NCBI RefSeq assembly: GCF_002838065.1 | Contig: NZ_PIZU01000021.1 | Span: 37,407-101,406 of the forward strand | Origin: Mycobacterium hubeiense | GTDB lineage: Bacteria > Actinomycetota > Actinomycetes > Mycobacteriales > Mycobacteriaceae | Length of the DNA: 64,000 nt | Direction of reading: 5' to 3' | Part shown: piece by piece, positions 43,123 through 51,348 of the stretch | Layout: every line of letters begins with the position of its first letter | Numbering within the stretch: the stretch's first letter is position 1 | Notes under the pieces: generated by a model | Seen by the model: the letters and a program-made list of their open reading frames with translations, nothing else | The model's database searches: none | What the model was told of the DNA's origin: nothing | Program-made: the position numbers and the translations under genes

Positions 43123-43833
43123 CTACCCCGGAGCGTCGGGGCCGTTCCACAGGCCGGTCTGCTCCAAACGCGCGATCAGCCGTGCCGCACCGTCGGTGAA
43201 TTGACCACTGACCAGCTCGACCGCGGCCCCCGCATCGTGGCGGCGTAGCGCCTCGATCAGTGCGCGGTGGTTCGCGATCGCCGCGGTCGCCCATTGCGGG
43301 TCGCTCGCATAGATCAGCGGCGGCAGGTAACGCGCCACATGCAGCCGGAACCACGCCAGCTTGATGCGCCCGCTGGCGAGATTGAACGCCCGGTGGAACG
43401 CGAATTCGGCGGCCGCCACCGCCTCGGCGTCCGACCGTGCGACCGCGTCCTCCAGGTCGGCGAGCACCCGCTCCAACTCGTCGATCTGTTCGTCGGTGAT
43501 GCGTTCGGCCGCGGTGGCGGCGAGCTTCCTCGCGAGCGTGGCCTGCAACCAGAAGATGTCCTCGATGTCGGTGCGGGTCAGCGGTAAGACGACGTGGCCG
43601 CGATGCGGCTCCAGCTGCACCATGCCCTCGCCGCGCAGCGTGCGCAGCGCCTCACGCACCGGGGTGATGCTGACACCCAGGGCCGCGGCCGTCTCGTCCA
43701 GCCGGATGAAGGTGCCCGGCCGCAGAGCGCCCGACATGATGTCCACCCGCAGACGCGCGGCGACCTCGTCGGACAGCTGCTCGCGGCGCACGCCGCGCGA
43801 CGGCGTCGGCAGTGGTCTGACGGGTGCGTTCAC
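43123..43833 (-). CDS. mce1R: Mce1R, GntR/FadR-type repressor of the mce1 operon
   Basis: A 236-aa GntR regulator. The winged helix-turn-helix spans about residues 12-80 (FIRLDETAAALGVSITPVRE then ALRTLRGEGMVQLEPHRGHV). The FCD effector domain follows and would bind a carboxylic or fatty acid. In M. tuberculosis Mce1R (Rv0165c) represses mce1 and is controlled by fatty acids. GTG 43833 is chosen for its GGAGG at 6-bp spacing; ATG 43908 and 43947 are alternatives. It is divergent from fadD5. A very long open frame upstream on this strand is antisense to fadD5 and not real. Confidence 0.92.
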   Translation of the reverse strand: MNAPVRPLPTPSRGVRREQLSDEVAARLRVDIMSGALRPGTFIRLDETAAALGVSITPVREALRTLRGEGMVQLEPHRGHVVLPLTRTDIEDIFWLQATLARKLAATAAERITDEQIDELERVLADLEDAVARSDAEAVAAAEFAFHRAFNLASGRIKLAWFRLHVARYLPPLIYASDPQWATAAIANHRALIEALRRHDAGAAVELVSGQFTDGAARLIARLEQTGLWNGPDAPG

Positions 43834-43928
43834 GGTGGCCTCCACGGCCTCTCCATGGCCAGTTGTGCGCTCAATGCCGAGGGGTTGTTCCCGGGCCGCC
43901 GAGGCCATAGTGTGACCGGGGCAACACC

Positions 43929-43944
43929 ATGTTTGATCAAATAT
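43929..43944. promoter_or_regulatory. 16-bp near-palindrome between mce1R and fadD5
   Basis: ATGTTTGATCAAATAT is symmetrical except for one base pair; its core TTTGATCAAA is perfect. It ends 24 bp before the fadD5 ATG, in the intergenic region used by the repressor in related species. It is the best candidate for the Mce1R operator. Binding is inferred. Confidence 0.6.
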
Positions 43945-43968
43945 CATCGCCGCGCAAGCCACCGACCG

Positions 43969-45624
43969 ATGGAGCACGAAACGTTGAGTAACCCCGCCGT
44001 GCCATCCGCTACCGAGCAGCCTTATCTCGCCCGCCGCCAGAACTGGTGCAACCAACTCGCCCGGCACGCGTTGATGCAGCCCGACGCGACGGCACTGCGT
44101 TTCCTCGGCCACACCACCACCTGGGGTGAACTCGACCGTCGGGTCAGCGCTCTCGCGGGCGCGCTGCACCGCCGCGGTGTCGTGTTCGGCGATCGGGTGC
44201 TGATCCTGATGCTCAACCGGACCGAATTCATCGAATCGTTCTTGGCGGTCAACAGGCTCGGCGCCATCGCGGTTCCGGTCAACTTCCGGATGACGCCGCC
44301 GGAGATCGCGTTCCTGGTCAGCGACTGCCAGGCCAAGGTCGTCATCACCGAGTCGGTGTTGGCCAACGTCGCCACCGCCGTGCGGGATCTCGATGCCACC
44401 CTCACCACGGTGATCGTCGCGGGCGGCGCCGGTGAGGACGGGGTGCTCGACTACGACGACCTGCTCGCCGAAGAAGGCGACGCCGCGCCGACGGTGGACA
44501 TCCCCAACGACTCGCCCGCGCTGATCATGTACACCTCCGGCACCACCGGCCGGCCCAAGGGCGCGGTGCTGACCCACACCAATATCGCCGGCCAGGCGAT
44601 GACCAACCTGTTCACCACCGGCGCCGACATCAACAACGACGTCGGCTTCATCGGCGTGCCGCTGTTCCACATCGCCGGCATCGGCAACATGATCGGCGGT
44701 TTGCTGCTCGGCCTGCCAACGGTGCTGTACCCGCTGGGCGCGTTCGACCCCGGCGCACTGCTCGATGTGCTCGAGGCCGAGAAGGTCACGGCGATGTTCC
44801 TGGTGCCCGCGCAGTGGCAGGCGGTATGCGCCGCGCAGAAGGCCCAACCGCGCGATCTCAAACTGCGGGTGCTGTCGTGGGGTGCCGCGCCGGCGTCGGA
44901 CACGCTGCTGCGCGAGATGTCCGAGACTTTCCCCGGCACCCAGATTCTTGCCGCCTTCGGACAGACCGAGATGTCGCCGGTGACGTGCATGTTGTTGGCA
45001 CAGGACGCAATTCGCAAACTCGGATCGGTCGGCAAGGTCATCCCGACGGTGACCGCGCGGGTGGTGGACGACGATATGAACGACGTGCCGGTAGGCCAGG
45101 TCGGCGAGATCGTCTACCGCGCACCGACGTTGATGGCCGGCTACTGGAACAACCCGAAAGCCACCGCGGAGGCCTTCGCCGGCGGCTGGTTCCACTCCGG
45201 CGATCTGGTCCGCCAGGACGAAGAAGGCTATGTCTGGGTAGTCGACCGTAAGAAGGACATGATCATCTCCGGCGGCGAGAACATCTACTGCGCCGAAGTA
45301 GAGAATGTGCTCGCCGCGCACCCCGCAATCGTTGAGGTCGCGGTCATCGGTCGCCCCGACGAAAAGTGGGGCGAAGTCCCCGTCGCGGTAGCCGCTGTCA
45401 CCGAGTCCGGCCTCGATCTGGCCGAGCTCGACGAATTCCTTACCGAACGGCTGGCCCGCTACAAGCATCCGAAGGCGCTGGAGATCGTCGACGCGCTGCC
45501 CCGCAACCCCGCCGGCAAAGTCCTCAAGACGGAACTGCGAGCACGGTTCGGCGTTGCGAAATCTGCTGACGCAAACGAAAGGAGTTCTGCGGCAACGGTT
45601 TCTGCTGGTAGCCGGGAGGCATAG
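43969..45624 (+). CDS. fadD5: fatty-acyl-CoA synthetase FadD5
   Basis: A 551-aa adenylate-forming enzyme matching Rv0166. The AMP-binding P-loop is MYTSGTTGRPKGAVLTH; other core motifs are GAFGQTEMSP-like AAFGQTEMSP, GWFHSGDLVRQDEEGY, DRKKDMIISGGENIYCAE and the C-terminal Lys in NPAGKVLK. It activates imported fatty acids for the Mce1 system. ATG 43969 fits; TTG 43984 with GGAG upstream is an alternative. It is the first gene of the mce1 operon. Confidence 0.94.
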   Translation: MEHETLSNPAVPSATEQPYLARRQNWCNQLARHALMQPDATALRFLGHTTTWGELDRRVSALAGALHRRGVVFGDRVLILMLNRTEFIESFLAVNRLGAIAVPVNFRMTPPEIAFLVSDCQAKVVITESVLANVATAVRDLDATLTTVIVAGGAGEDGVLDYDDLLAEEGDAAPTVDIPNDSPALIMYTSGTTGRPKGAVLTHTNIAGQAMTNLFTTGADINNDVGFIGVPLFHIAGIGNMIGGLLLGLPTVLYPLGAFDPGALLDVLEAEKVTAMFLVPAQWQAVCAAQKAQPRDLKLRVLSWGAAPASDTLLREMSETFPGTQILAAFGQTEMSPVTCMLLAQDAIRKLGSVGKVIPTVTARVVDDDMNDVPVGQVGEIVYRAPTLMAGYWNNPKATAEAFAGGWFHSGDLVRQDEEGYVWVVDRKKDMIISGGENIYCAEVENVLAAHPAIVEVAVIGRPDEKWGEVPVAVAAVTESGLDLAELDEFLTERLARYKHPKALEIVDALPRNPAGKVLKTELRARFGVAKSADANERSSAATVSAGSREA

Positions 45625-45720
45625 GCATGGAGCAGATGTTTGCTAACGGTTCGGGTCTCAATCCAGCGGATGCGGTGTACGGTCAGCACAGCATCGGGTA
45701 CAGTCCTGTGGTCTCACTTA

Positions 45721-45734
45721 CTACCCACGGGTAG
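45721..45734. promoter_or_regulatory. palindrome between fadD5 and yrbE1A
   Basis: CTACCC and GGGTAG flank two bases (CTACCCACGGGTAG), 103 bp before yrbE1A. The 212-bp gap here is large for this operon, so a second promoter or operator for the mce genes is possible. The binding factor is unknown. Confidence 0.4.
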
Positions 45735-45777
45735 GGAGACGGTGGTCACACACACGGGGACGGGGCAAGGAGGGGGC

Positions 45778-45840
45778 GTGCGACAGCGACTGCCGTGGCG
45801 CCACGACGATCCGAGATCTGTCGTGGGAGTGCACCGGTGA
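45778..45840 (+). CDS. possible 20-aa leader ORF coupled to yrbE1A
   Basis: GTG 45778 is preceded by AAGGAGG and encodes VRQRLPWRHDDPRSVVGVHR. Its TGA (45838-45840) overlaps the yrbE1A GTG start in GTGA, the same overlap used between many mce1 genes. This suggests translational coupling. It may also be a chance frame, since yrbE1A has its own GGGAG site. No family recognised. Confidence 0.4.
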   Translation: MRQRLPWRHDDPRSVVGVHR

Positions 45841-46634
45841 CAACGCAGACCAGCCTGGTTGATTACGCCCGCGGCCAGATCCAGCCCGGCCTGGAAGCCG
45901 TCGGCGGGTTCTTCCGGATGTGCGTGCTGACGGCCAAGGCACTGTTCCGCCGGCCGTTCCAATGGCGCGAGTTCATCTTGATGAGCTGGTTCGTCATGCG
46001 CGTCGCGATCATGCCGACCATCGCGGTCTCCATTCCTCTGACCGTATTGCTCATCTTTACCCTGAACATCCTGCTCGCCCAGGTCGGCGCCGCCGACATC
46101 TCCGGCGCGGGCGCGGCCATCGGCGCGGTCACCCAGCTGGGGCCGTTGACGACGGTGCTCGTGGTCGCCGGCGCCGGTTCGACGGCCATCTGCGCTGACC
46201 TCGGCGCCCGCACCATCCGCGAAGAGATCGACGCGATGGAGGTGCTCGGCATCGACCCCATCCACCGGCTGGTGGTGCCGCGCGTGCTCGCCGCGACGTT
46301 GGTCGCCACCCTGCTCAACGGGCTGGTGGTCATCGTGGGTCTGGTCGGGGGCTTTATATTCGGGGTGTATCTGCAGAACGTGTCGGGTGGCGCGTACCTG
46401 GCCGGTCTGACGCTGATCACCGGTCTGCCCGAAGTGGTGATCGCGACCATCAAGGCCGCGACGTTCGGGCTCATCGCCGGCCTGGTCGGCTGCTATCGCG
46501 GACTCACTGTGAAGGGCGGCTCCAAGGGCCTGGGCGTCGCCGTGAACGAGACGGTGGTGTTGTGCGTCATCGCGCTGTTCGCGGTCAACGTGGTGCTGAC
46601 GACCATCGGCGTGCGGTTCGGGACGGGGCGCTGA
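45837..46634 (+). CDS. yrbE1A: YrbE1A, Mce1 ABC-type permease
   Basis: A 265-aa MlaE-family permease matching Rv0167. It has about five to six membrane helices and the MlaE signature AGAGSTAICADLGARTIREEIDAMEVLGIDP, shown here by its core ARTIREEIDAMEVLGIDP. With YrbE1B and an MceG ATPase encoded elsewhere it forms the inner-membrane part of the Mce1 lipid importer. GTG 45837 follows GGGAG by 7 bp and matches the family N-terminus. Confidence 0.95.
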   Translation: MTTQTSLVDYARGQIQPGLEAVGGFFRMCVLTAKALFRRPFQWREFILMSWFVMRVAIMPTIAVSIPLTVLLIFTLNILLAQVGAADISGAGAAIGAVTQLGPLTTVLVVAGAGSTAICADLGARTIREEIDAMEVLGIDPIHRLVVPRVLAATLVATLLNGLVVIVGLVGGFIFGVYLQNVSGGAYLAGLTLITGLPEVVIATIKAATFGLIAGLVGCYRGLTVKGGSKGLGVAVNETVVLCVIALFAVNVVLTTIGVRFGTGR

Positions 46635-46635
46635 G

Positions 46636-47505
46636 ATGTCCACTACCGCAGTCCTTCGCGCTCGCTACCCCCGGGCAGCCGCCAACCTCAACCGCTATGT
46701 CGGTGGCGTGGGCCGCGCGCTCGAAGACGTCGGGAAGATGGCGGTCTTCACGGTCACCGCTGCCTGGGGGGTCGTGTGGGCGACCCGGCGCTATCGCAAG
46801 GAAGCCCTACGCCTGATCGCCGAAATCGGCATGGGCACCGGCGCGATGGCCGTCGTCGGCGGCACGGTGGCGATCGTCGGCTTCGTCACCCTGGCCGGTA
46901 GCTCGCTGGTGGCCATCCAGGGCTTTGCGTCCTTGGGCTACATCGGTATCGACGTCTTCACCGGCTTCTTCGCCGCCCTGATCAACGTGCGCCTGGCCGC
47001 CCCGATCGTCACGGGTGTCGCCCTGGCCGCCACGGTCGGCGCCGGCGCGACGGCCGAGCTCGGCGCGATGCGCATCAGCGAAGAGATTGACGCGCTGGAA
47101 GTGATGGGCATCAAGTCGGTCGCCTACCTGGTGTCCACCCGCATCATGGCCGCGGTGGTGGTGATCATCCCGATCTACGCGCTGGCGATGCTCATGTCGT
47201 TCATCTCCCCGCAGGTCGTCACCACGGTGCTGTACGGCCAGCCGTCGGGCACCTACGACCACTACTTCCGAACCTTCCTGCGCCCGGAAGACGTCTTCTG
47301 GTCGTTCGCACAGGCAATCCTCATCGCAGTGATGGTGATGGTCACCCACTGCTACTACGGCTACACCGCCAGTGGTGGTCCGGTCGGCGTCGGTGAGGCG
47401 GTCGGTCGATCGATGCGCTTCTCCTTGGTATCCGTGACGGTTGTTGTCCTGTTCGCCGCGTTGGCGCTCTACGGCGTCAACCCGAACTTCAACTTGACGA
47501 TGTGA
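46636..47505 (+). CDS. yrbE1B: YrbE1B, Mce1 ABC-type permease
   Basis: A 289-aa MlaE-family permease matching Rv0168. It has the signature AELGAMRISEEIDALEVMGI and about six helices, ending ALALYGVNPNFNLTM. It pairs with YrbE1A. Its ATG lies 1 bp after the yrbE1A stop, and its own TGA overlaps an in-frame GTG upstream of mce1A. Confidence 0.95.
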   Translation: MSTTAVLRARYPRAAANLNRYVGGVGRALEDVGKMAVFTVTAAWGVVWATRRYRKEALRLIAEIGMGTGAMAVVGGTVAIVGFVTLAGSSLVAIQGFASLGYIGIDVFTGFFAALINVRLAAPIVTGVALAATVGAGATAELGAMRISEEIDALEVMGIKSVAYLVSTRIMAAVVVIIPIYALAMLMSFISPQVVTTVLYGQPSGTYDHYFRTFLRPEDVFWSFAQAILIAVMVMVTHCYYGYTASGGPVGVGEAVGRSMRFSLVSVTVVVLFAALALYGVNPNFNLTM

Positions 47506-47510
47506 GCGCC

Positions 47511-48731
47511 ATGACGACACCGATGAAGTTGAACCAGCCGCGCATACCGCCCTACAAACTGGCGGGCCTTGCTCTGCTGTTGATCGTTGCGTTGATCACC
47601 GCCTTGGTGTTCCTGCAGTTCCGCGGCTACTTCGTGCCGAAAGAGCAGTTGACGATGCTGGCCGGCCGGGCCGGGTTGGTGATGGACCCCGGCACACCGG
47701 TGACTTTCAACGGCGTGCACATCGGCCGCGTCGATTCCATCGAGCCAACGCAGCGCGATGGTGAGCCGGCGGCGAAGTTCACCCTGAATGTCAACCCGAA
47801 GTACATCCATCTGATCCCGGCGAACGTCAACGCCGAAATCAAGGCCACCACGGCGTTCGGCAACAAGTATGTGGCGTTGTCGTCGCCGGAAAATCCATTG
47901 GCGCAACGTATTTCGCCTGACAACGTCATCGACGCCACGCATGTCACCACCGAGTTCAACACCCTGTTCGAGACCATCATGTCGATTTCGGAGAAGGTCG
48001 ACCCGGTCAAGCTGAACCAGACGTTGACCGCCGCCGCGCAGGCTCTCGAGGGACTCGGCGACCGGTTCGGTGAGTCGATCATCCACGGCAACCAGATCCT
48101 GGCCGACATCAATCCGCAGATGCCCCAGATCCGTTACGACATCGCGCGGTTGGCCGATCTGGGCGAGGTGTACGCCAACGCCGCCCCCGATCTGTTCGAC
48201 GGGCTGGAGAACGCCGTCACCACCGCGGTGACGCTGAACGAGCAGCGCGGCAACCTCGATCAGACGCTGATGGCCTCGATCGGGTTCGGCAACACCGGCG
48301 CGGACATCTTCGAGCGCGGCGGGCCGTACCTGGTGCGCGGCGCGCAGGATCTGATCATCACGTCGCAACTGCTCAACGAATACAGCCCGGCGCTGTTCTG
48401 CACCGTCAAGGGCGTCTACGACGCGGCACCCAAACTCGAGGCCGCGCTCGGCGGGGCGAATGGCTATGGGCTGCAAACCCATTCGTTCATCCTCGGCGCG
48501 GGCAACCCGTATGTGTATCCGGACAACTTGCCGCGGGTGAACGCCAAGGGTGGCCCGGAGGGTCGGCCGGGATGCTGGCAGAAGGTCACCCGGGATCTGT
48601 GGCCGATTCCGTATCTGGTGGCTGACACCGGTGCCTCCATCGCGCCGTACAACCACTTCGAACTCGGTCAACCCATCGCCATCGAATATGTCTGGGGCCG
48701 CCAGGTCGGGGAGAACACGATCAACCCATGA
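47511..48731 (+). CDS. mce1A: Mce1A, MlaD-domain lipid-transport protein
   Basis: A 406-aa Mce protein matching Rv0169 (454 aa). One N-terminal helix (LAGLALLLIVALITALVFL) anchors it. The MlaD domain follows at about residues 40-120 (GLVMDPGTPVTFNGVHIGRV). A long helical region then builds the periplasmic needle with Mce1B-F. ATG 47511 (MTTPMKLNQPRIPPYK) fits orthologues; GTG 47502 overlapping the yrbE1B stop is possible. The C-terminus is shorter than in M. tuberculosis and lacks a long tail. Confidence 0.95.
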   Translation: MTTPMKLNQPRIPPYKLAGLALLLIVALITALVFLQFRGYFVPKEQLTMLAGRAGLVMDPGTPVTFNGVHIGRVDSIEPTQRDGEPAAKFTLNVNPKYIHLIPANVNAEIKATTAFGNKYVALSSPENPLAQRISPDNVIDATHVTTEFNTLFETIMSISEKVDPVKLNQTLTAAAQALEGLGDRFGESIIHGNQILADINPQMPQIRYDIARLADLGEVYANAAPDLFDGLENAVTTAVTLNEQRGNLDQTLMASIGFGNTGADIFERGGPYLVRGAQDLIITSQLLNEYSPALFCTVKGVYDAAPKLEAALGGANGYGLQTHSFILGAGNPYVYPDNLPRVNAKGGPEGRPGCWQKVTRDLWPIPYLVADTGASIAPYNHFELGQPIAIEYVWGRQVGENTINP

Positions 48732-49759
48732 AAATCACCGGTACCGCCATCAAGCTCGCCGCGTTCTCGCTGGTGCTGTTGCTCTTCACGGTCATGATCA
48801 TCGTGGTGTTCGGCCAGGTTCGGTTCGACCGCACCACCAAATACTCGGCCATCTTCAGCAGCGCCAGCGGTCTTCGTTCCGGTCAGTTCGTCCGCGCCTC
48901 CGGGGTCGAGGTCGGCAAGGTGGACAAGGTCGAACTGATCGACGGCGGCCACAAGGTGCGCGTCGACTTCAAAGTCGACCGCTCACTGCCGTTGTTCGAG
49001 GGCACCACCGCGTCCATCCGCTACTTGAACCTGATCGGCGACCGCTACCTCGATCTCAAGCGCGGAGACAGCGACGAGCGGATGCCGGCGGGCGGCACCA
49101 TCCCCATCGAACGCACCGAGCCGGCACTGGATCTGGACGCGCTCATCGGCGGGTTCCGGCCGGTGTTCCGGGCTCTCGACCCGGACAAGGTCAACAGCAT
49201 CGCCGAGTCGATCGTGACGATCTTCCAGGGCCAGGGCGGCACTATCAACGACATCCTCGACCAGACCGCGGCGCTCACGTCGACGCTGGCCGAGCGAGAC
49301 CAAGCCATCGGTGAGGTCATCCGCAACCTCAACACCGTGCTCGATACCACCGTCAAGCATCAGAAGCAGTTCGACGAGACGGTGCAGGACCTCGAGGTTT
49401 TGATCACCGGGCTGAAGAACCGGGCCGACCCGATCGCGGATTCGACAGTCCAGATCAGCGACGCCGCAGGGTCGCTCGCGGACCTGCTGTCCAACAACCG
49501 GCCGCTGCTGCAGGACACTCTGGTGCACCTGGAAAACACACTGCAGCCGCTGATCGACCAGCGCCAGCAGGTCAGCGACTACCTGGCCAGTCTGCCGCCG
49601 ACATTGAAGATCATCGGCCGTGCCGGCGGCATCTACGGCGACTTCTTGAACTTCTACGCCTGCGATATCTCGTTGAAGCTCAACGGATTGCAGCCCGGCG
49701 GCCCCGTCCGCACGGTCAAGCTCACCTCACAACCGTCGGGTAGGTGCACGCCGCAATGA
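48728..49759 (+). CDS. mce1B: Mce1B, MlaD-domain protein
   Basis: A 343-aa Mce protein matching Rv0170 (346 aa). It has an N-terminal membrane helix (AAFSLVLLLFTVMIIVVFG), an MlaD domain (KYSAIFSSASGLRSGQFVRA) and a helical domain containing QGQGGTINDILDQTAALT. The ATG overlaps the mce1A stop in ATGA, and its stop overlaps mce1C. Confidence 0.95.
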   Translation: MKITGTAIKLAAFSLVLLLFTVMIIVVFGQVRFDRTTKYSAIFSSASGLRSGQFVRASGVEVGKVDKVELIDGGHKVRVDFKVDRSLPLFEGTTASIRYLNLIGDRYLDLKRGDSDERMPAGGTIPIERTEPALDLDALIGGFRPVFRALDPDKVNSIAESIVTIFQGQGGTINDILDQTAALTSTLAERDQAIGEVIRNLNTVLDTTVKHQKQFDETVQDLEVLITGLKNRADPIADSTVQISDAAGSLADLLSNNRPLLQDTLVHLENTLQPLIDQRQQVSDYLASLPPTLKIIGRAGGIYGDFLNFYACDISLKLNGLQPGGPVRTVKLTSQPSGRCTPQ

Positions 49760-51339
49760 GAACGCTGACGGAATTCAACCGACTCCGTATCGGGCTGATG
49801 GGCGTCGTTGTGGTGGCGCTCGTCACGGTCGTGGGGCAGACCTTCACGGGTGTGCCCATGCTGTTCGCGCAGCCGACGTACTACGCGCAGTTCAGTGACA
49901 CCGCCGGGCTCAATGTCGGAGACCGGGTGCGCATCGCCGGCGTGGACGTCGGCCAAGTCAAGAGCATGGCGATCGACGGCGATCGGGTGGTGATCGGTTA
50001 CACGCTGGGCGGCAGGCAAATCGGCACCGACAGCAGCGCGGCGATCCGCACCGACACCATCCTGGGGCGCCGCAACATCGAGATCACGCCGCGGGGCACC
50101 GAATTGATGGAGGCCGGGGGCATGCTGCCTTCGGGTCAGACCACCACGCCGTATCAGATCTACGATGCGTTCTTCGACGTCAGCAAGGCGGCGTCGGGCT
50201 GGGACACCCAGATGGTCAAACGTTCGCTGAACGTGCTGTCGGAAACCATTGACCAGACGTATCCGCATCTGAGCGCGGCGTTGGAAGGCGTGGAGCGGTT
50301 CTCCGACACCATCGGCAAGCGCGACGAGCAGATCAACCAGCTGCTGGAGAACGCCAACAAAGTGGCCGGCATCCTGGGTAACCGCGGCGGGCAGATCAAC
50401 GCGCTGCTCGTCAACGCGCAAGTGCTGTTGGGTGAGATCAACGCCCGCGGTCAAGCGGTGAGCGCACTGCTGGAACGGGTCTCGGAGGTCTCCGAACAGT
50501 TCAAGGGCCTCATCGACGACAACCCGAACCTCAACAAGGTGCTCGAGCAGCTGCGCATCGTCACCGACCTGCTGAATGAGCGCAAACATGATCTCGCCGA
50601 GGGCTTGACGCTGGCTGCGGGCCTGGTCACCTCGCTCGGCGAGGCCGTCTCGTCCGGCCCGTACTTCAAGGTCATGCTCGTCAACCTGCTGCCGTACCAG
50701 ATCCTGCAGCCGTTCGTCGACGCGGCGTTCAAGGACCGCGGTATCGACCCGCAGAAGTTCTGGCGCGATGCCGGCCTGCCGGCGTTCCGGTTCCCGGACC
50801 CCAACGGTCAGCGTTTCGAGAACGGCGCACCGCCGCCGGCGCCGACGCCGATCGAGGGCACCCCGGAGCATCCGGGACCCGCCGTGCCGCCCGGTTCACC
50901 CTGTTCGTACACGCCCGCCGCGAACGGCTTGCCGACGCCCGGTAACCCGTTGCCGTGTGCGCACGCCACCGTGGGACCGTTCGGCGACAACCCGTACGGC
51001 CCGAACTACGGGCCGCCCAATGTGGCGACCTCGGAGCCGAACCCAGGCGGCTTGCCGCCGACGCCCGGCATCTCCAGTGCCGGCATCCCCGGACAGCCGG
51101 CGCCTGTGGTGCCCGGCACCCCGGTGCCGATCGCGCCGGGCCCGCCGGGGGCGCGCCAAGAACCGCCGGGGCCGTTCCCGGGTCCGACGCCGCCTGGTCC
51201 GCTACCGGGCTACGCGCCGCATCCCGCGCCGTTGGTGGGTCCGCCACCACCGCCGGGGCCGGGCCCGCAGCTACCACCCGCCGGAACAGCGCCGTTGCCG
51301 GGCAACCCGCCGTACCTCCCGCCCGGGGCACAGGAGTAG
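49756..51339 (+). CDS. mce1C: Mce1C, MlaD-domain protein with Pro-rich tail
   Basis: A 527-aa Mce protein matching Rv0171 (515 aa). It has an N-terminal helix, the MlaD domain (YYAQFSDTAGLNVGDRVRIA) and a helical shaft. The last ~165 residues are Pro/Gly-rich, probably lying in or on the cell wall. ATG 49756 overlaps the mce1B stop (ATGA) and is preferred to an in-frame GTG at 49744 inside mce1B. Confidence 0.95.
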   Translation: MRTLTEFNRLRIGLMGVVVVALVTVVGQTFTGVPMLFAQPTYYAQFSDTAGLNVGDRVRIAGVDVGQVKSMAIDGDRVVIGYTLGGRQIGTDSSAAIRTDTILGRRNIEITPRGTELMEAGGMLPSGQTTTPYQIYDAFFDVSKAASGWDTQMVKRSLNVLSETIDQTYPHLSAALEGVERFSDTIGKRDEQINQLLENANKVAGILGNRGGQINALLVNAQVLLGEINARGQAVSALLERVSEVSEQFKGLIDDNPNLNKVLEQLRIVTDLLNERKHDLAEGLTLAAGLVTSLGEAVSSGPYFKVMLVNLLPYQILQPFVDAAFKDRGIDPQKFWRDAGLPAFRFPDPNGQRFENGAPPPAPTPIEGTPEHPGPAVPPGSPCSYTPAANGLPTPGNPLPCAHATVGPFGDNPYGPNYGPPNVATSEPNPGGLPPTPGISSAGIPGQPAPVVPGTPVPIAPGPPGARQEPPGPFPGPTPPGPLPGYAPHPAPLVGPPPPPGPGPQLPPAGTAPLPGNPPYLPPGAQE

Positions 51340-51348
51340 GGGCGCACG

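Noticed and set aside
43909..45468. Upstream extension of the mce1R frame on the - strand (781 codons in all)
   Set aside because: It runs antisense through fadD5 and has shadow-frame composition; only the part from GTG 43833 (or ATG 43908/43947) encodes a GntR protein.
45627..45734. 35-codon ORF directly after fadD5
   Set aside because: Plausible start 2 bp after the fadD5 stop, but no good ribosome-binding site and no recognised sequence; its end coincides with the CTACCCACGGGTAG palindrome.
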